Positions 19,241 to 31,632 of a stretch of 64,000 nt of DNA are shown piece by piece. Every line of letters starts with the position of its first letter. Position 1 is the stretch's first letter. A program made the translations under genes and the position numbers. Where the stretch lies: contig CP136065.1 in NCBI GenBank assembly GCA_032622095.1, forward strand, positions 209,042,151-209,106,150, in the 5' to 3' direction. Source of the DNA: Siphonodentalium dalli. Lineage: Eukaryota; Mollusca; Scaphopoda; Gadilida; Siphonodentaliidae. The notes beneath the pieces were generated by a model. It saw nothing but the letters and a program-made list of their open reading frames with translations, was not told the DNA's origin and ran no database searches.

Positions 19241-20190
19241 TATAGCAGTCGGATTTGGAACAGCAAGTTGATAGGTTTTTTATTTTCAGTTACTCCACAT
19301 ATTTTTTGCAGATATTTGCTAGAATATATTGTCAATACTTGAGTTTTGACAATTTTTGTCTTGTCACCTATATTTTCACCACATTAATAACCAGAGTTAT
19401 TTTTCTGACCTTATTGACCCGCTAGTAAGCGTTTGACTTTATGATGTTGGCAAACCATGACATATCAGGACTGTCTGTACTTTATAAATCGACCAGTTAT
19501 TTGTTGCCAAGAAACTAAGTTTGTGTTTATCGTGCATTTTAACGTGTATATGAACGTTTTAACGACGGACATTTACCCGTCCGAGTATAATTATGGGTGC
19601 TTATTCGAAGAACTAGTCTAATTTAGATATATCATGGCATGATGAATTAGCTATTTTCATTATCGAAAATGTTAAGCGCAGTGCGGTTTCAATCATTGAC
19701 ATCAACAGTCGAATAACATCCTACTGACACTTATATTGGATGTTTTGTATCGTCTCTCGGTGATTAGTATAGAAAACACGAATTATTCAAATATTTAGTG
19801 AATATTCGTGTTTTGTCGATAATTAAGCTGATCGGCATGACTGCGAAATGGAAATTTGCCTACTTTGGATTTCTCTGATGCTCATTTCACTCCCGTGCCT
19901 GCCATTTGACGCACTATAATCTTCAAAGTATATACATTTTACACATAAACATACACATACTTCATCCTTTAAAAAATAGTCAAAATTTTGATTGTTTGCG
20001 CCACATTTTGAACTGGAAGATGAGAACTATTACTTCGCTGTGTGGTACACATGAGCGCCATACATCTGCGAATAGTTTTCAAAGACTGGTTTTTGTAAAC
20101 TACTGAAATCGGCTTGACTGAGAAACTCCCACATGATGTGATGTTACCGAAGTCGCTTATTTAGAGTCGATGAATATCTAGAATATCGGT
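19241..20190. other. Unassigned, with one short hairpin
   Basis: Only an imperfect hairpin, AAAACACGAATTATTC with GAATATTCGTGTTTT (19772-19815), stands out. Confidence 0.4.
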
Positions 20191-20454
20191 GTAACCCTTT
20201 CATGACGGAAGCTGCGCTGGTGCAGCATTAAATACCATGTGCCAGTGCATTATCTTATATATGCGAGTCTCCCATAGGGAACCACCTCGCACATATAAGA
20301 AAATGCACCTGCTTCCAAGATAAAGAAATATTGTTATGCCAATGCATCGACTTATATATGCCAGGCGCCCTATTGGCGACTCGCATATTTAAGAGAATGC
20401 ATTGACACAGGGTTTTTGCAAAATTTCAGGAAGCTCCAACCATGAAAGGGTTAA
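20191..20454. mobile_element. Palindromic-core MITE, 264 bp, two cores
   Basis: The termini are (G)TAACCCTTTCATG and CATGAAAGGGTTAA. Two palindromic cores (20241-20311 and 20339-20407) each pair TGCATT(C/A)TCTTATATATGC with its complement around a short GGGA/CGCC spacer. Confidence 0.8.
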
Positions 20455-22362
20455 TATGAATATGGAGAATGTGAATCCCTAAAACTGAATTGTTAATGGG
20501 GTCAGATACAAAAAGAACAGCTTAGGAATATGATCAATGCTCAATCGACAGTAATCCAAGAAGGCTTGGTTACATGTGTGTTGATGGTCTCGTCTTCTGA
20601 ATGTTTGAACTTTGAGACAAGCTGGAGAAGAATTCTGCTAAGTGCAGGAACTTTATCACGCTTGCACACCCCCGTGTACGTGGTATCGCCAAACCCGAGG
20701 GTGTCACCAAACCCGAGAACATGTGAAAGTCATTTTCACGTATATGATATGGGGATATGCTCATCGTAAAACAGACAACGAACAACGTATGTATATGTCC
20801 ACATGAAGCAGGAGTATTTATCCACTAGTTGTCAATCAGTTTTCCTCAGATCAAACTATTTAATATTTTTTTGCGAATTTTTTCAATAGTGTTTTTGCTT
20901 TTGCTCACTCAAATTTTCGAGAACATCCACCCACTAGTATAGTTCCTGTACTTCCACGCTGCCAAAACAAATGCCGGTTTGTAGTTGAATCTGTCAATGA
21001 AGCATAGGATTGAACAGAATTTAAAACAATCAGTGTCGTTCTCAATATCTGCGCGATATGGAGGGACCACTGTCGGCCCGGTCGCAGACGAAGATTTCAC
21101 CAAACGCGGATCTTCTGTGCAGTAAATATGTGTAACACTTAAAGTCTCACAATGAGACTTTTTCCGCAACAATAATTTTTTTTCCGAGTTATCCCCCTGT
21201 ATAGCTTTTTATATTATAATAGGTTGGCGATTATTGCAATACGATAGAGGAACACTCCGACTTTCGTACTCAGATTCATACATTTTTGTACCTCGCTTGC
21301 CTGACCGAAATATGACGGGGAAATGGCTAATTTGGATTTAGTTGTCGTTCTAGATATGTTTATTGTGCCTTTTATCATTCCTTTTCACGAAAACAAATTA
21401 AAAACAAGTCGAATATGTTATGATAATGTTTAAACATTCTTGTACATGAAATTGGGGATAAATTGTTCCCAGAGTTAGAGTACGTTATTTCACACTTCCG
21501 GTGTGGAATTTCCGAATTTTTATGTGTTAAAAATAAATAGTTTTTTCATCTGTCATATCTGCTTGTTTCGTTCATTATTCGCAGAAAATGTGTATCTCAT
21601 TCTTTCGTGTACACAACGGATTAGATATAGACTGTTTTAACCCGTTGGATGTTAGAAATACCGCTTAATTATCAGAAAATATCATGTGAAGTGACGGGAC
21701 CAATCCGAATATCGCACACTGGACTTGGTGAAGTTGGTCAACATGACCGCTTTCGCAGATTTCTGCTTCCAGCGTAGAAGGATGCGCACTACGTTCATGA
21801 CTGAACTAACACTGGACTGGTCACAGACACTGTGTGTGAGTCACTGAGTGTGGCAGGTCAGACTATGCCGTATTCAGCTGTTATTATCATGGACATTGAT
21901 TGACTCGAATAAGTGAATACAGAATAGCACTGATTGACCCCAATGGAAGAATGCAAACAATGTGAATGTAATGATTATTGCAAAATATGATGATTATAGT
22001 TCTATTCTGGACTCCTCATCCCTTCAATGCTGAAATGCAGTCAACGCTGAAATGCAGTCAACGCTGATGCCGTAAAAGGTCATTGAATGTTCATTCAGAT
22101 TCTATCATTCTGAATAGTACATTTAAGACTGATTAGAAGTACAGTAGCTACATGTGTGTGAACTTGTGAAGGGTAGAACATGATATGGAGAATTAGAATG
22201 GCAATGGCACCACTCACCAGTGTCAGTGAATCGAGTGAGGATGTTTACCAAACATGTCATGATACATGCAGACATGGACAATGCTGTGAAATGGATTAAA
22301 ATTCATCAGTACTCCCGGATCATGATAATAAGTTACCGGTACATACTAGTAACATTCCGCCT
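20455..22362. other. Unassigned stretch
   Basis: No family, repeat or splice pattern was recognised. A small duplication, CCAAACCCGAG(G/A), occurs at 20690-20717, and ACGCTGAAATGCAGTCA is tandemly duplicated near 22030-22060. Confidence 0.4.
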
Positions 22363-22623
22363 TTGATCATTAGATCAAGACTAAACCAGACTTGGATAAT
22401 GACTAATGGACAAAGACAGTTACATGTTACACATGCGGCTGCACATGGTTTTGATTCATTAAAATTATTTTGTAAAAATCATGAACTTATGTTATCAAAA
22501 TCAATGACTAACAGTGATAACCAAAGTCACTTACTGGTACATTGGTTATGCCAAACAACAGGTCTGATACAACTTGAATTCCATTGTACCGGTACATGTA
22601 CCATATATATTCAACTATTATGA
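22363..22623 (+). pseudogene. Possible decayed ankyrin-repeat fragment
   Basis: The frame reads NGQRQLHVTHAAAHGFDSLK and later SHLLVHWLCQTTGL. The LH-x-A-A-x-G-x-x-x-L-K-L spacing and the LHW-like second block recall two ankyrin repeats, but the consensus TPLH is lost and there are insertions. I can show neither a start nor convincing splice sites. A chance frame is nearly as likely. Confidence 0.18.
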
Positions 22624-23855
22624 AGTGGTGACAATATCTCATGTACGGTACCTACTACATGTAGTACAGTATATATATCGGTGCTGGCATTTTTGATTAT
22701 TTAACTGATTTACTTGTACTAGTAGTTAGAATTTTGAAATCATCTTGGTGAGAAGTTATTAAAATGTCATTCAAATGGCATACATGCACATATGTACTTC
22801 TGCCATTATGAAATAAACAGGTCTCCTGCAATAAGCTGTAGAATTCTTTTTATATTGGAATCTGATGCCTTCTCATTTTCTCTTTTAAAATTATAGTGTT
22901 ATATACATGTACACTTTAATGTGGTTGTGCATTACGAAGTGAGATGATTCCATGAAGTTTTAGTAAAAACAGAGAAAACCTGGAGTTTACGTATATACCG
23001 TACCAGTATACATTGTGTATGGTAGTACAATTAAGCTATAATACATGTAGTTGAATATCACTATGATAGTTGAATTCAAGAAGAGCCAGACTTGATAATG
23101 ACTTACTCATATTAGCATCTACATGTACTAGTAACGGTACTCTCATGTGCAATAATAGTGTCAATAATATGATAGTGTCAACACTGTTATTATATTTGGA
23201 GAACACTTCCCATGATCAGATCACTAAGAGACATAGAGTGAAATTGCTGTGGTTACTATTATTAATTTTAGCTAAAAAATCCCACCATCACTATTATTAG
23301 TTTGTCTCTATTATTAGGCAACTTAGAGGATGTTGTCTGAATGAACTATCAACAAATTAAAAAGGTAATAAACAGGCCAGACACCTACAGTATGGTCGGT
23401 TCAAGTACTGCTAGTGTTGTACCAGTACTGTTTATATTCAGTACTAGGAAAATTTAATGAAAGTTATGCAACGAATGATTGTGTAGGCCTACTGATGTTA
23501 AAAGGAGTATAAATCTAAAATGACCTTGCCACTTTAACAAACACATCGCTATTGATATAATACTCAATAATGAGTTTGTTAAAGTGGTGCGCTCGTTTTA
23601 AATTAATATGGAGAATATAGCAATTCATGTGGGTCCAATATGTGTACATATACATGTATACCGGTACACGCAGAGCTGATTGATTTACAATTATGGCTTT
23701 CATTATATCGTAGACAAGGTGCGGGATGTTTCTTTCATTTTCAGATGCTGTTAAAATTATTCATCAGGTTCACTGATTGTAGCTGGGACTAATACATGTA
23801 TAACATATATTAGTCCCAGATTGTAGTGGGGTTGAGATATGGTTGCTGTTAGATA
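22624..23855. other. Non-coding DNA with two short hairpins
   Basis: GCCACTTTAACAAAC pairs with GTTTGTTAAAGTGG across 23527-23589. GCTGGGACTAATA pairs with TATTAGTCCCAG across 23782-23819, and the same word pair recurs at 25057-25090. The rest is AT-rich, with scattered ACATGTA and ACCGGTAC words. Confidence 0.5.
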
Positions 23856-24303
23856 TTAAAGGTACTCAATCCGAATTAACGGTCGCAAATTACTATTTCC
23901 TTGACTTCGGGGGTAAAAAATATTTGATTCGAGTCGAGGAACCCACCCACCACAGCTCAGAGTGATCAGATATCGATGTTATAAATCTATTATTTTAATT
24001 ATAGTGGCCCAATAGACAGTCAACGAGAAGAATTTCATTGACCAAATTGCGGGCAAAGATGGATATTAAACTCTAAAATCAAGTGGCTTTTTGTGTCAGA
24101 TATTTGACAAACCGGTAAAATTTCGTTGAACAAAATGGTGATAAATAACAGGTTTTGTGCAATTTTATACTATAGTTGATGGTGTTTTTCATTATTTTTG
24201 GGCAATTATTAGATTCTGAAACTGAAGCGTCATTTCAAAAAATGTTGTTGTTGGAATGTGATTATATGGGGACCCTCTGATCGGATTAAGTACCGGTACC
24301 TGT
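23856..24303. mobile_element. TTAA-associated MITE, family C copy 2
   Basis: It starts TTAAAGGTACTCAATCCGAA and ends TCTGATCGGATTAAGTACC, inverted relative to 12421-12876. The right TTAA is lost or mutated (GGTACCTGTAA). Confidence 0.7.
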
Positions 24304-24561
24304 AAGAGATTTTATGGTATCTGGAACATTTCATATTTAGTTTCATGTAGCATGGCATTCGGAAATATTATATGTCGCCTTGAGGCAAAAATTTATATTA
24401 CCATATATATGGTAGTGAACGCCTACATGTATTGACCAAAATGGACAGGATTACATTTTTCTCTTGTCGTGTCTATTTCATTCCTAACTTAGAAGTATGC
24501 CGATCTGGTAAATAATTGACTGGAGATAATGCTTACACGTATAGCATTTATGTCTTGGCCA

Positions 24562-25000
24562 CTAACTGTGATAATAATAGTAAGTTATCGTTGGAGACCC
24601 CCCCACAATGGAGATCTCTAGTCGCATCCATGTAGCCAATGTGTTCTTATACCTTATAATCGGGGAGGTGGCTACATGTAGATGGTCCCCATTGGTGGGT
24701 GGTTGGGAAACTTGGGTTTGTCCACCTTGACATTTCCAAATGTACGTACCTTGAACCAGACCAAAGTCAAGTGTTCTCGAAATACTACTTTGCACCCCCC
24801 CCTCCCAGTTGAACTTTCCAAATGGTACCTCAAACATTTCCAAATGAAATGTCCAACCTGACACCCTCTAAACCTAAATTGTTCAACCGATAGCCATTCC
24901 GACCAAACTTTGGACCAAAAGTAGAAGAATATACTGCTGTTGGTCTAAAAACAACACATTCCCCCCACTAAATACTGGTTGGAAAATCAAACAATCAATA
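24562..25000 (-). repeat. Interspersed repeat of the poly(G)-associated family
   Basis: Words such as TTTCCAAATG, CTCAAACATTTCC, CCAACCTGACACCC, TGTTGGTCTAAAAACAACAC and ATTCCCCCCACTAAATA recur in diverged form at 39950-40200 and partly at 40426-40520 and 48760-48830. It contains a C-rich tract, CACCCCCCCCTCCCAG. Confidence 0.55.
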
Positions 25001-25056
25001 ATATATATTGTTTGTATCTCAGGATGTCTGCTGTTCACATTTCTAGCTACATGTAG

Positions 25057-25090
25057 CTGGGACTAATATTATATATTATATGAGTCCCAG
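25057..25090. repeat. Hairpin CTGGGACTAATA...TGAGTCCCAG
   Basis: Perfect 8-bp outer stem (CTGGGACT with AGTCCCAG) around an AT loop. It is the second copy of the hairpin at 23782-23819. Confidence 0.7.
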
Positions 25091-25149
25091 TCTCTATATA
25101 GTAAGCTATTATATGTTTTGGGTTGGGAGGTAGGCCCACCACCCGGGGG

Positions 25150-25395
25150 TGATACGTGGTGGCTCGGAGTGTTTTTAGGTGGTATTTAGGGCGGGCCACC
25201 CACACATTCCGTCAAATCGGTCGAAATCCTTACCATTCTCGAAAATGGTCCATACCCAATTTTCACCACTCGGGGTGGTGCCACTGGGGGGGGGGGGGGG
25301 GGGGGGGTGGAGGTCGGAGTGTTTCTATGTGGTATTCGGGGCGGGCCACACACCCATGCCGTCAAGTCAGCCGAAAGCGACATTTTTGAAAATAA
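25150..25395 (+). repeat. Imperfect tandem duplication split by a 22-G tract
   Basis: CGGAGTGTTT, GTGGTATT(T/C), GGGCGGGCCAC and GCCGTCAA(G/A)TC occur twice, about 157 bp apart. The run of 22 G at 25286-25307 separates the units. Confidence 0.65.
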
Positions 25396-25420
25396 GGAAT
25401 ATATAGGGAAGGGAATAAGT

Positions 25421-26332
25421 TTGCGGTTTTAGTAAACGCCTGATAAAAGTCGTTCTATTGGGAAATTTTACACCAAATTTTCAGAGAATATAGAGTAAAC
25501 ACAGTACTATCGGAATATCGCAAAGGAGTTCTGTGCATTTGGGATTGATTAACCCTCAGACTGCCGAAGCTGCCGTCAATAAATTCGTTTTTTCGCGTTC
25601 GACGAAAATGAAACTTGTCTGTTTAAAGGTCCAATTTTCGTGTCGAATGGTGATATAATCTCCAGTTGTCAAGTTCATGGATAAATTACATCACACTTAA
25701 TCGGCTTATGTCCGCGGCCATAAACCTGTGTTTTTATAACAATTTATTTGAGACAAACTGTTGAGCGCATACGTTGCGCAGTCGGCGCTTATCAGTTGAA
25801 GTTAATAATCGCGAAGCCTGTGTAACAAATGTTCAAATACAACAGAAAAAAATACGTAAAATAAATAGCGTGACCAATGAGCATTCACAAAACAATATAC
25901 ATCAGTTTTGAAAACGAGTAAAAACGATTGTAAATGAAAACGCTCTTTATCGTGTAGCGGCGCTTTTGCGCAAGAAGGTTTTTAATGGACGCAATCATTG
26001 GATATTGTTCTAGGCAAAAAAACAAAACAATACAAAATGTGTTCAAACTTCCTCTTTTGAAAGTTGAAGTAAAACATCACGGGTGTTGTTGCAGCCAAAT
26101 TCACCATTCGACACGAAATGGGACCTTTAAACAGACAAGTTTCATTTTCGTCGAACACGAAAAAGCGAATTTATTGACGACAGCTTCGGCAGTCTGAGGG
26201 TTAATCAATCCCAAATGCACAGAACTCCTTTACGATATTCCGATAGTACTGTGTTTACTCTATATTCTCTGAAAATTTGGTGTAAAAATTCCCAATAGAA
26301 ATACTTTTATTAGGCGTTTACTAAAACCGCAA
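25421..26332. mobile_element. Foldback element with arms of about 240 bp
   Basis: The left arm (TTGCGGTTTTAGTAAACGCC ... TCGTGTCGAATGGTG) is complemented by the right arm ending CCGCAAAG, at high identity. Within each arm lies TTAACCCTCAGACTGCCGAA (25549 and, in complement, ending at 26204), so a TTAA-flanked unit of 656 bp is nested inside a larger inverted repeat. The loop has no transposase. Confidence 0.8.
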
Positions 26333-27140
26333 AGTATTGAGAAATTATAGTGCAATTTTCTAAATTTTCGCATTATTTCATCGCATAAAATCATTTAAAA
26401 TACGACAAGCAACTGGAAATGTTTTTGAACATTCTAGAAGGGGTACATGTCCCTGATATATGTTTACAATTTATCGCGTAAACTATGACAGATACCAAAG
26501 TTATAATTAGTTTTATAGACCCACCCTAAATGCCCCATAGTAAATGCATGCGACCGTAAAGCACGTGGCTTTATTTGGATACTTTCTGGCCCACAATGCA
26601 ACAGTCAAAATGGTTATCTGTAAAATGGTCTATAGGTAAAATAAAGTCCATCCTGATTACGATACGCGGCAAACTAACTTCATTTATATTATTCGATTAA
26701 TACAAGCCGTTACTCTTTTCATCATTACTATCAATAAACACGAATTATGCATGCACGTAAGAAACAGGTCTGTTGTGACAAACGCATGGCCAAATAGCCT
26801 GTCTTAGAAAAGCCGACGAAATTACTAACAGATGTACATCGTTTAGGAATTTCATCTGCTTTCCAAAGAGACATACACAGCGTACTCCGGTATCAGGCTA
26901 TAGGAGGCCATGCAGTTAGCTCGTACTGTGAGAAGCACACTCGATTAATTATCTTCATCCGGGCACTCTGAACCAACGGGGCCCGCTTCTTCGTTATGTC
27001 GCAATAATCAAAGTGCCCCTTTAAGGAGTTCTGATGAGTTTTCGAGTGTTTTTATGTGTATCTGAGACTGATCAATTGGACTGCGAATGTCATCTGAAAT
27101 ATGAATCCATAATATACTCGAAATATTGTGTACATATCTA
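26333..27140. other. Unassigned stretch
   Basis: No frame, family or repeat partner was recognised. Confidence 0.4.
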
Positions 27141-27189
27141 TTATGAATGTATTTCAATTGAAATTAATTGAACATCCATCTCAGCATTC

Positions 27190-27405
27190 AGATTTGTGAT
27201 CACACGCACTCCGGCCTCATGTACCAAAAACCAACCCAACCAACGCGCAATTACTAACGAATACCCCAGTCTGACGCACCAACCAACACCCACGTACGCC
27301 CATACAGCGAAATACACGAGGGAAAAGCCACATGTACACACTCTATACCCCACCACAACAAACCCAACCCACAACACACACCCATGTGAACGTGTAGACG
27401 ATTTC
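27190..27405 (+). other. Strand-asymmetric C/A-rich block
   Basis: About 215 bases are very rich in C and A and poor in G on the plus strand (ACCCAACCAAC, CAACCCACAACACACACCC). Frames stay open on both strands because of the composition. I see no protein family. Confidence 0.4.
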
Positions 27406-27570
27406 TGATCTATATTGTTTGCATGTGCCACGATTATATATGTATGTACATGTATGTATTGTGTACTAATATTTATACTGTGTCATGGCGAGCACGTCCG
27501 GCGATTGGAGAATAAACGCTGAGTCTGATTTAGTTTATACATGGTGTTGTAGCTTGGTAAGCTAAAACTT

Positions 27571-28150
27571 TCCAACCTTGGGGGGGGGGGGGTATCGTTG
27601 GAATTTTCCAAAGCTTGTGTCCTGGTCCCTCCCGCATGGCCAGTCAAAAACTGCTAGTTCAGTTAAGAAAACAATATTGTCCTACTTTTGGTCAATATTG
27701 TCATTGGAATTGTCATCGTTGGAAATTTTCCAACCTAAGTAGGGGTGTCAGGTTTGAAATTTCCAACTCTGGGAAGGCTGGTCTAGATGGTAGGATTTTG
27801 CGATTTACTTGCTCATATTTCAAAATGTTCGCACACCGGGCCGAACCATGGTCCTCCTGGTGTGTCATGGTCTCTAGCCCGTGGCCAATAAAAAAACTGC
27901 TAATTAGTTTAAGAAAACAATATCTTACTACATTGGGTAATAATTGTGGACTGAAATGGTCATCAGTTGGAAAATTTCCAACTCTAGAAAAGCTTGAGGC
28001 CAGTTTAGATACTAGGATTTTGCGATTTTCTTGTTTAGTTTTCACAATGTTCTCACACCAGTCTGAACAACCATGATCGGCCCGTTGTGTCCTGGTCTCT
28101 TGCCCGTAACCATGATCGGCCCGTTGTGTCCTGGTCTCTTGCCCGCAGCC
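27571..28150 (+). repeat. Imperfect tandem repeat (about 244 bp, two copies) plus a 39-bp duplication
   Basis: GTGTC(C/A)TGGTC, GCTA(G/A)TT, AGAAAACAATAT, TTGGAAA(A/T)TTTCCAA and TAGGATTTTGCGATTT recur about 244 bases apart. A 39-bp block (AACCATGATCGGCCCGTTGT ...) is exactly duplicated at about 28068-28147. A 13-G tract opens the segment. The long frame across it reads the duplication and is not a gene. Confidence 0.65.
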
Positions 28151-28283
28151 TCGTGCACATTTGTCTGCAGTTAGACCACTAGATGTTAGGATTTATGCAA
28201 TTTTCAGGTTCATATATCTGAATGTGTATATAGAACCATGGTTTATGAATGTATAGGCTATTAGACCTGATCACTGATGTGCA

Positions 28284-28410
28284 GGGGGGGGGGGGGTACA
28301 AATGGAATTATGCAAAACTTGTAGTTGGTCTGAATCAAGGGGGGTGCAGTTATAATTCTCCAAGATGGACACCCCAACGGAGACCCTCTAGTCACGTCCT
28401 TGTACGCTTG
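28284..28410 (+). repeat. Poly(G)-associated repeat fragment
   Basis: A 13-G tract (28284-28296) is followed by TACAAATGGAATTATGCAAA, GGGGGGTGCAGTTATAA and GACACCCCAACGGAGACCC, in the style of the other poly(G) repeats here. Confidence 0.45.
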
Positions 28411-28682
28411 TCTCACTCAGTACCGTCACTACACAGTTCTAAATAATCAATGATATTGCCAACTGCAAATGCGTTTCTTGGTGATATATTCCACTGAGAT
28501 ACGTACACCTTTCATTGAAAAGTTTGTGATGTCTAGTCTAATTTGGTATAAACGTACGTGACGTCAAACTCTTTAATTTACCACGTGTGCGCTTCTCAAC
28601 AAACGAACATTCTGAACTGCTATTTGACGAAGAAGTGATTATAGAGTTGCGTCTCTTCTCTTGCTTTCATTCGTAGCAGTTC

Positions 28683-29120
28683 TTAAGGCTGAATAGGTCA
28701 TTGTCGCATGGTTTCGAGCAAAAAGACACCCAGGATCTCTGAAACTGGCAAAAAGACACCCAGGATGTCCCAAACAAGCAAAATGACACACATGATCTCA
28801 AAGTCTCAACAAACAACGGGAATTTTGATTAGTCGTCTGCTATTAATATTGGTCCAATTATCAAGGATGCGAAACTGCGCTGCCAGTCAGACTCAAAGCC
28901 CATTTCAATTTCGTTGATATTTCACTCCGATCACAAACAAAATAATTATCATAATATTAATAGCAGACGACTAAATCAAATTCCCGTTGTTTGGCGAGAC
29001 TTTGAGATCCTGCATGGGTGTCATTTTTGGGACACCCTGGGTGTCTTTTTGCCCGTTTGAGAGATCCTGGGTGTCTTTTTGCTCGAAACGATGCGACAAT
29101 GACATATTCAGCGTTCTTAA
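28683..29120. mobile_element. Foldback MITE, 438 bp, TTAA at both ends
   Basis: Arms of about 170 bp pair GTCATTGTCGCAT, TTTCGAGCAAAAAGACACCC and TAGTCGTCTGCTATTAATAT with their complements. Each arm also holds direct repeats of AAAAAGACACCCAGGAT. TTAA lies at 28683-28686 and 29117-29120. Confidence 0.8.
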
Positions 29121-29257
29121 GGGGCATACGCACGTTTTGCATAAATCCGGCCAAAAAATGCAACAATGAACAAAGAATTTCTCTGGCTCTATCCCGAACT
29201 ATCTAACGCCACCGGTGTATACTGTTCTGCAAATTTTAGAAATCTGTGGTCCTATGG

Positions 29258-29845
29258 GGATTTTATAAATAGATAATTGTTTTTTTCCGGTTATTTTGGG
29301 ACGCGTTAAAGTTGTACTGCGACCCCGAGTCCGGTAAAAGCTGTAGTTGGAATGTCTAAGTTCGTGAAAGTTCTATTGACTGTGCCGATGAATTGAGAAG
29401 CTTTATTGTTTTAGGATATTGTAGAAAGGCTAATATGGCCGTGTCGCTATAGCGATGGGATGTCTCGCAGGAAAACACATTTCGGGTTTTCGTGGGGTGT
29501 GTATTCGCTGGATGTCTTATAGTTGCAGTATGTAACTATTATGACCGCGTTAATTGCGTTCGATGTTTAGGTATGAACAATGGCTGGGCCATTCACACTT
29601 GAAGATTTTATGGCGGGAACACAATTTTTTATCCGCATTTAGAAGTTTCTGGTTTGTTGAATGAAAAACCTGCAGTAATAAGCCGTAGTTTTTTATAAAA
29701 ATTTGAAGGATTAGTTGTTTTAACGGAATTCTGAGGTGGTGCATTCATGTAACCAATATATTTTATATTGTAATTTATATTTATGGCTAATAATATGATC
29801 TTGGGGGCGTTACCATTTCTGACTATGGTTTTCTTGTTCTGATTG
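29258..29845 (+). pseudogene. Second copy of the 3' end of propeller-gene intron 1
   Basis: It aligns with 9700-10100 up to GGTTTTCTTGTTC and has an extra 180 bp or so in the middle (29380-29600). Just past the match, GCCCGAGGAC at 29845 resembles the exon 2 start GCCCTGAGGACC, as if about 22 bases spanning the splice acceptor had been deleted. No further exon 2 sequence follows. It may be the remnant of a duplicated gene, or both copies may be one transposable element. Confidence 0.45.
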
Positions 29846-31285
29846 CCCGAGGACAAAATCAAAGAACAGTAAACAATTTCACCAATGACTTCTCAATATA
29901 GGAACACAGACTGTTATCCACAATCCCTGCATATTATGTCTTACTGATCTACATAATGTTACAATAGTAGTACCATGGCGGTTAGCAGGGGTGTATAAAG
30001 GGGTTCTTCTTCAGTATTAATTAATTTGAAGCTTGTCTCACAAATCGTTGATTCGCGAACATTGTTGTTTGAGCTATCAGTTTCAGATCACCGTTCAGAT
30101 CATAATTTATAAGGGGTATTCACGTACCGGCTAAAATTCTCTGAAAGAGGGGCCAGGTTTCTAAAAATAATGTGTAAAAACAAATTGTATATAATAGAGA
30201 AGTCGGTACCAGAACCATGCTACAAAACACTTTAGTGCAATTGTAGAACACAAGGGGGGGGGGGGTGGGTCCCGAAAGTGACCAAAATCGAAACAAGCCT
30301 ACGTGTCTGGAATGTTTTATGCCCCCTCCCCCGCTAGATACCAATTATTCCGTGCAAAATTCCTGCAATTCGATGTCCTCTGTTGGTTAATGATCCCTTT
30401 CATAGTGAGAGTTCTTTCCGTTTGAATGTATTACGATCTTACTGTTCTTATACCAGTTACATATGTCGACAAAACACAAAACAAACACAAAAATACCCCC
30501 CCCCTTAACTTTTTTTTTTTTTTTACTAAATATCTTTTAATGAGTAGTTCCCTTAGGAAATGTTCAGATAATATGTTGAACAAATTTATTTAATAAAGAA
30601 AGGGTCAGTTTCAAATGTGTGGTAATATGTCTGACCTAGTGAAGCCCCAGAGTAGGAAATCTACTTTTCTTGCATGATATTGTTGATGGCTATATCATGT
30701 TTTGTGAACGATTCGTATTATCTGTCGCTAATGGATTAATGAAAGCACGGTGTCCATATTGACTGTGTTTAGAACATCCCAGACGTCTGATCACCACGAA
30801 CGATATACTCTGGGCGTTTGACACGGGCACGCGTAATGTAGGGTGGTCAATTTTCCTTTCAATGTTGGACACGACAAACACTCGCGTCATTTCGAGTGTA
30901 CTGAAGGGCATTCGTGTGTGATATGTACGCTGTTAGGAGGTCACGCGCATGCCTAACAGAGTCAGACTTATGTCCAAAGGCAGACATCAAATAAAATGTT
31001 TCTTATTGTGAAGGAATAATAAGTGATGACCCGAGGCAATGTGCAAAAAGTGGAAACGTGGAAAGGTGAAACGTCTGCAAGTTGTATAAGGCGAGTGTAA
31101 GCAGAGTGGATATTGTTACGTACACTGAACAAAAAATGTAGAAAATATACTTTAACCACCTATACTAAAGCATTATTGATGAGTAGTCATCCAAAAGGAT
31201 ATAGCGTGCTTTATTAATGTCTTGAGCAAGGATGAGAAACAACAAGTATTGCGTTTCCACACATATATGGATTGGATTCAACTAT
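29846..31285. other. Mostly unassigned, with a poly(G) tract and a C tract
   Basis: Twelve G at 30254-30265 and ten C near 30496-30505. Bases 30520-30600 weakly match the repeat at 10735-10990 and 41945-42100. No genes were recognised. Confidence 0.4.
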
Positions 31286-31632
31286 AACCCTTTCATAACG
31301 GGAGCCACGATGGTGCAGCACTACATTTCCTGGGTGCAATCTCTTATACATGCGAGTCTCTCATAGGGAATCTCGCATATATAAGATAATGCACTGGCTT
31401 ACAATGTCAAGGTAAATATTGTTAGGCCAATGCATTCTCTTATATATGCGAGGCTGCAATTTTATTGCAATGTTAATCCTTTCATGAATGGAGCTGCGCT
31501 TGTGCAGTATTAAAAATCACGTGCCAGTGCATTCTCTTAAGAGATTTTCTTAACCCTTTGAGTGCCAGGCCGATTTTTGTATCAACCCATATACCCTGTG
31601 CCAATGCATTCTCGTATATATGCGAGTCGACC
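31286..31632. mobile_element. Nested or broken palindromic-core MITE ends
   Basis: Three different terminal starts follow one another: TAACCCTTTCATAACGGGAG (31286), TTAATCCTTTCATGAATGGA (31474) and TTAACCCTTTGAGTGCCAGG (31552). Core half-sites lie at 31340, 31370, 31430, 31530 and 31600. This looks like repeated insertion of the same superfamily into itself. Confidence 0.65.

Noticed and set aside
27615-28076. A 153-codon plus-strand frame
   Set aside because: It reads through an imperfect 244-bp tandem repeat and its internal similarity is at the DNA level. No family was recognised.
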